From Vulcanimicrobiota bacterium (GTDB lineage: Bacteria > Vulcanimicrobiota > Xenobia > Xenobiales > Xenobiaceae), in NCBI GenBank assembly GCA_944322965.1, contig CALUQR010000014.1:1-35041 (forward strand): a stretch of 35,041 nt of DNA, in the 5' to 3' direction. The notes below the pieces were generated by a model. It saw only the letters and a list, made by a program, of their open reading frames with translations, had not been told where the DNA came from and did no database searches. Within the stretch, counting starts at the first letter, position 1, and every line of letters starts with the position of its first letter. Shown one piece after another: positions 32,558-35,041 of the stretch. The position numbers and the translations under genes are program-made.

Positions 32558-32644
32558 GGGTACGTGGCAGAGTGGACAATTGCATCAGACTGTAAATCTG
32601 ACGCGCGACGCGCTACAGAGGTTCGAATCCTTTCGTGCCCACCA
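32558..32644 (+). tRNA. tRNA-Tyr (anticodon GTA)
   Basis: The gene folds as a class II tRNA. The acceptor stem pairs GGGTACG (32558-32564) with CGTGCCC (32634-32640). The anticodon stem is TCAGA/TCTGA with loop CTGTAAA, and the anticodon GTA is at 32592-32594. A long variable arm (CGCGCGACGCGC region) is present, and the T arm is AGAGG/CCTTT with loop TTCGAAT. The discriminator A and an encoded CCA end follow at 32641-32644. A long variable arm with a GTA anticodon is what bacterial tRNA-Tyr has. Confidence 0.96.
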
Positions 32645-32701
32645 ATTGCAAAAGCGAAGGAACCAGGTTCTTGGGAACCTGGTTCCTTCGCTTTTGCAAT
32701 T
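32644..32701 (+). terminator. 58-nt perfect hairpin directly after tRNA-Tyr
   Basis: Two 27-bp arms (32644-32670 and 32675-32701) are exact reverse complements around a TTGG loop. The arm centre is GCGAAGGAACCAGGTTC, and the 3' arm ends CGCTTTTGCAATT, so a 17-bp GC-rich stem is followed by four T and preceded by four A. This looks like a bidirectional intrinsic terminator for the tRNA transcript. It is far longer and more perfect than usual, and the first base is the last base of the tRNA CCA. It could instead be part of the repeat element that follows. Confidence 0.6.
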
Positions 32702-32772
32702 AGGAATTAGGAATGCGTATGCCGCCTGGAGGCGGCAATGCGTAATTCGGAGTGCGTAATTAGGAATTAGGG
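32698..32772 (+). repeat. Palindromic AT-rich repeat element, copy 1
   Basis: The element begins AATTAGGAATTAGGAATGCG, then has a GCCGCC/GGCGGC hairpin (32721-32736), then AATGCGTAATTCGGAGTGCG, and closes with TAATTAGGAATTAGG. It abuts the tRNA hairpin. A related copy lies in opposite orientation at 33097-33172. The form (short AT-rich flanks, GC hairpin, intergenic) resembles REP-like or MITE-like elements, but no transposase is present here. Confidence 0.65.
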
Positions 32773-33096
32773 GGAGCGTGACGAGTGGGGAGGGGTTGCG
32801 GCTCTAACTTTTGTTTCGGCAGGATTTCGGGGCGAGAAGGCTTGGGGGGATGGCTGGCAGATTCCGTGGGTTACTTGGCTAGGGCGAAAATCGTTAGGGG
32901 TGTGCGGCGCGGAGCGCGCCGCGGTCTACTTGGACAAGCGTCCTAAAGTCCTCAGTCAGGTGACAGAACACAAATGAAGATCTGAGTGCTAGAACCAAAA
33001 CGCTAAACCAGGGCCCTCAAAAGGCAGTGAAACTGCCAACGATTCTTCCCTATGCCAAGTTATTCCCAGTTCTGTCAAGCTACTAACAAGAGCCAC
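32773..33096. other. Gene-free stretch between inverted repeats
   Basis: I find no convincing gene, RNA fold or promoter in these 324 bases. A GC-rich CGGCGCGGAGCGCGCCG hairpin occurs around 32906-32924 and an AGGCAGTGAAACTGCC hairpin around 33021-33036. Composition is more mixed than in the coding regions. It may be the remnant of a deleted or mobile segment between the two repeat copies. Confidence 0.5.
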
Positions 33097-33172
33097 TTAA
33101 TTCCGAATTACGAATTAAGCATTCCGCATTGCTAGCCGCCGTCCCGGCGGCTAGCTAGCGCATTCCGAATTA
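33097..33172 (-). repeat. Palindromic AT-rich repeat element, copy 2 (inverted)
   Basis: On the plus strand it reads TTAATTCCGAATTACGAATT, AAGCATTCCGCATT, then a perfect 11-bp hairpin (GCTAGCCGCCG, loop TCC, CGGCGGCTAGC at 33131-33155), then GCGCATTCCGAATTA. Its reverse complement follows the same plan as copy 1. Its edge covers the stop codon of the Rpn-family gene at 33170-33172. Confidence 0.65.
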
Positions 33173-34009
33173 GATTTGGAGGCGGAGTTTTTTGACTTCG
33201 GATAAGGGGACGCTGACTAATCTGGCAATCAGATTATCCTCAAAGCCCTCGGCGAGCATCCTGAGAATAACCTTAGTACGCTCTTTGAGTTCGCCTTTAA
33301 GTTCCCCTATACGCTCTCCCTCATGTCGCCCACGAAGTTCACCTATGCGCTCCCCCTCGAGCTTTCCCTCCAGTCTTCCTTCGGCGCGGCCTTGGTTGAG
33401 GTAGGGGAGGGTCCAGTCTTCCATTTCGGCGGTAACTACGGTCATCTTTTCTTCCTCCTTTAAGCGTTCTATAACTATCTTAGCGCCCGATATTTTGCGG
33501 ACTGGCAAGACGCAGGTCTCTAGCCAGATTATAATCTCTTGACGCAAATTTTCATAAGCAGGATTCTTAAGAGCGCGGAACATCACTCTCCAGAGTCGCT
33601 CCATCTCCTGGACGTTGGCGGCTCGTTCAAAGCGAAAGATCCAGGCGCTAATCCCTTTGGCTTTATCTACCAAAGACTCTTCTAGGTGGCGAATGTCGAT
33701 TAAATGGTATTTGAAATCCCAAATACCGCGCTCATAAGCTAGCCTTTCGCGCTCTGATAACTCGCCATAAACGCAAGGCGCGCTCCAAGGTTTGGCTCCG
33801 TTGTAAAGGACGATGGGCAAAATTTGCGGTAAAGTCAGCCCCTTGCTCTTCTCATCGTCCAAGGTTTGCTCTAAGAAGAGAGTGGCATACTCCAGTAACC
33901 GACAGAGCATCTTCTTATCGATAGTACTCTGAAACTCTAAGAGTATAGCCAAAAGGCAAGGACTACCGTCTCTCCATTGGAGTCGCCAAATAAGATCGCC
34001 ACGCCGTTC
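33170..34009 (-). pseudogene. Rpn/YhgA-family nuclease, N-terminus missing
   Basis: The product belongs to the Rpn family (recombination-promoting nuclease, putative transposase YhgA-like). From the break inward the frame reads ERRGDLIWRLQWRDG and then LLEFQSTIDKKM. The Asp of GDLIWR and the E-x-Q of EFQST are the PD-(D/E)XK nuclease motif. LPQILPIVLYNGAKPW is also diagnostic. The C-terminus has charged repeats (EGERIGELRGRHEGERIGELKGEL) and ends KKLRLQI. The roughly 60-80 residues normally before GDLIWR are absent, because the frame runs into unrelated DNA at about 34007-34032 and then a stop at 34031-34033. A TTG at 33952 could start a shorter product, but that would lose the catalytic Asp. 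I regard it as truncated by the junction. Confidence 0.8.
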
Positions 34010-34032
34010 AGCGCGTCCGCTTTCACAGGATC
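34007..34032. other. Junction to foreign DNA (probable chimera)
   Basis: Left of here the minus strand encodes recognisable Rpn-family sequence up to about 34009. Right of 34033 the plus strand encodes a DUF6076-like protein whose N-terminus is also missing (the frame continues open upstream as RVRFHRI before the ATG). Two truncated genes meet here without visible transposon ends or target duplication. Leucine codon use changes at the same point. Confidence 0.75.
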
Positions 34033-34461
34033 ATGTCGTTCTACTGCTTCGACTTGATGAACGGGCTGCATCATGGCCACGCTCCCTGCGTGTGTCAGAA
34101 CTGTGAGCGGTATTTTCTTACCCGCAGCGGACACAAGCCAAAATACTGCAGCGGCATGGCACCTCAGGACAGCCGCCTGACCTGCCGACAGTACGGTGCC
34201 ATGATGCACCAGAAGGAGCAGAACAAGCAGCACCCCGTCTACCGCCTGTTCAATACCCGCACCAACACCATCCGCAAGCATCACCAGAGAGGAAAAATCT
34301 CCGACGAGCTGCGGCGGGAAGCACTGTATCTCGCGGAGACCTATCGGGACCGGGCGCTTATGGACAACGACTATGCCGCCGGAGACTATGTCCACGACAT
34401 GGAACAGGAGACGCTGTATGCTCAGGCGAGAGCTCGGCTTGCCCAGGAGGACAAGCCATGA
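34033..34461 (+). CDS. DUF6076-like protein, 5' truncated
   Basis: The visible 142 residues contain a zinc-ribbon-like pattern, CQNCERYFLTRSGHKPKYC (Cys-x2-Cys ... Tyr-Cys), and then a Arg/Lys-rich region (RLFNTRTNTIRKHHQRGKI). They resemble the C-terminal part of DUF6076 proteins, which occur in conjugative elements of gut Firmicutes. The first ATG after the junction is 34033, but the frame is open upstream, so the natural start is probably lost. It overlaps the sigma-factor gene by 4 nt (ATGA). There is no TTA leucine codon, unlike the host genes to the left. Function unknown. Confidence 0.65.
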   Translation: MSFYCFDLMNGLHHGHAPCVCQNCERYFLTRSGHKPKYCSGMAPQDSRLTCRQYGAMMHQKEQNKQHPVYRLFNTRTNTIRKHHQRGKISDELRREALYLAETYRDRALMDNDYAAGDYVHDMEQETLYAQARARLAQEDKP

Positions 34462-35041
34462 GCATGTACCTCTGTGACGCTCCATGTCCCAGTAATGAGG
34501 AGCTTGCCCAGCGGATACAGGACGGCGATCCGGAGGCCCCTTCGCTTCTGCTTTCCCAGAACGAGGGATACCTGACCATGCTGGCTGCAAGCTACTGCGA
34601 GCAATTTTCTCAGGATTTTCTGGTGGACGATCTTAAGCAGGAGGGTGCGCTGGCGCTGCTGGACGCGGCACAGCGGTTTGATGCATCCATGGGAACCAGG
34701 CTGCTGACCTACGCCACTCCCGCCATTGAAACGGCCATGAAGGACTGCGCCGCCCAAAGTTCTTTTTCTCTGTCCTTCCCGCTGGATCGCTACTACCAGC
34801 TGCGCCAGGTGGCGTTCCTCTATGCCACACACGAGCAGGACACCAAATCAGATCTTCTGACCGCCATTCAAGAGAAGCTGGAAGTCTCCGTCAAAGTGGC
34901 CAAGCGTCTGCTGGAGGAATATCGCACTGTGTTCCAGATCGAGCCACTGGGTGATCGTGTCTTCGATATTAGTTTTGGCGGTGATCCCGCCAGAGCCTAT
35001 GACCATTTCATGCGCCGGACGCTGCTTCTCCAGCGCATGGA
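34458..35041 (+). CDS. RNA polymerase sigma factor (sigma-70 family), runs off the window
   Basis: The frame is open from ATG 34458 to the window end (194 complete codons). Residues about 37-100 match sigma region 2: EGYLTMLAASYCEQF, DLKQEGALALLDAAQRFDASMGTRLLTYATPAIETAMKDC, corresponding to the DLxQEG and FSTYA core. The following residues (KEKLEVSVKVAKRLLEEY-like) may be a partial region 3/4 linker. Similar short sigma factors sit next to DUF6076 genes in Firmicutes conjugative elements, where they may control element genes. All its leucines use CTN codons. The ribosome site is AGGAGG at 34445-34450. Confidence 0.75.
   Translation, partial: MSMYLCDAPCPSNEELAQRIQDGDPEAPSLLLSQNEGYLTMLAASYCEQFSQDFLVDDLKQEGALALLDAAQRFDASMGTRLLTYATPAIETAMKDCAAQSSFSLSFPLDRYYQLRQVAFLYATHEQDTKSDLLTAIQEKLEVSVKVAKRLLEEYRTVFQIEPLGDRVFDISFGGDPARAYDHFMRRTLLLQRM

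Noticed and set aside
32558-32644. tRNA-Tyr as an integration site for a mobile element
   Set aside because: No integrase gene and no second copy of the tRNA 3' end is visible; the foreign DNA begins 1.4 kb away, inside another gene.
32478-32759. 93-codon plus-strand open frame
   Set aside because: It runs across the ogt end, the tRNA-Tyr gene and the hairpin, and its product resembles nothing.
33170-33952. Rpn-family gene as an intact transposase of a mobile element
   Set aside because: The part with the first catalytic Asp lies upstream of the only start, and the rest of the N-terminus is missing at the junction; no element ends are associated.
33937-34590. 217-codon minus-strand open frame across the junction
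   Set aside because: It is antisense to the DUF6076-like and sigma-factor genes and spans the chimeric join, so it is a shadow frame.

Overview
The window is about 34 kb of one bacterial chromosome (or metagenome-derived contig), with about 1 kb at the right end that looks foreign. The host appears Gram-negative-like: it has UDP-xylose synthase, GalE, AnmK muropeptide recycling, a TPR/GAF/degenerate-GGDEF signalling protein and a cobalamin-dependent MetH. Coding DNA is GC-rich, yet TTA and TTG are favoured leucine codons. I cannot assign a phylum. The large Ski2-type helicase and the AATTCGGAATT-type intergenic repeats occur in the cyanobacterial radiation among others, but neither is decisive.

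Positions 1-42 are an Illumina sequencing-adapter remnant, so the left edge is a technical end. Next come two repeats of a type I-C CRISPR array (43-171), its leader with a promoter (172-388), and a complete co-oriented minus-strand operon: cas3-cas5c-cas8c-cas7-cas4-cas1-cas2 (8233 down to 389). The first gene of the operon, 2 nt upstream of cas3, encodes a NADAR (YbiA/COG3236) N-glycosidase-family protein. It is not a standard I-C component and is the most interesting association here. A multi-pass membrane protein lies just upstream on the same strand.

From 9858 to 14673 a plus-strand cluster serves envelope and lipid metabolism: FabZ-like dehydratase, a PLP enzyme of the methionine gamma-lyase/aluminium-resistance family, MurI, UppP and AnmK. 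A UDP-glucuronate decarboxylase gene converges on it. Then come metH behind a hairpin-rich leader (15591-15800), a Ski2-like RNA helicase, two related TPR membrane proteins (the second extended by GAF and two degenerate GGDEF modules) and a formyltransferase-fold protein with a hydrophobic C-terminal tail. On the minus strand an ECF transporter S-component overlaps a uridine-kinase-like gene, preceded by a secreted prolyl oligopeptidase. galE and ogt overlap by 4 nt on the plus strand.

Right of ogt are a near-consensus promoter, tRNA-Tyr(GTA) and a 58-nt perfect hairpin. A roughly 0.5 kb gene-free stretch follows, bounded by two inverted copies of a palindromic AT-rich repeat, and then the 5'-truncated remains of an Rpn/YhgA-family nuclease gene. 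At about 34007-34032 that reading frame breaks into DNA with different leucine codon use (CTG/CTT/CTC, no TTA). This DNA encodes a DUF6076-like protein and a sigma factor typical of Firmicutes conjugative elements. With the adapter at the other end, this join is best treated as a probable assembly chimera, with insertion as the alternative.
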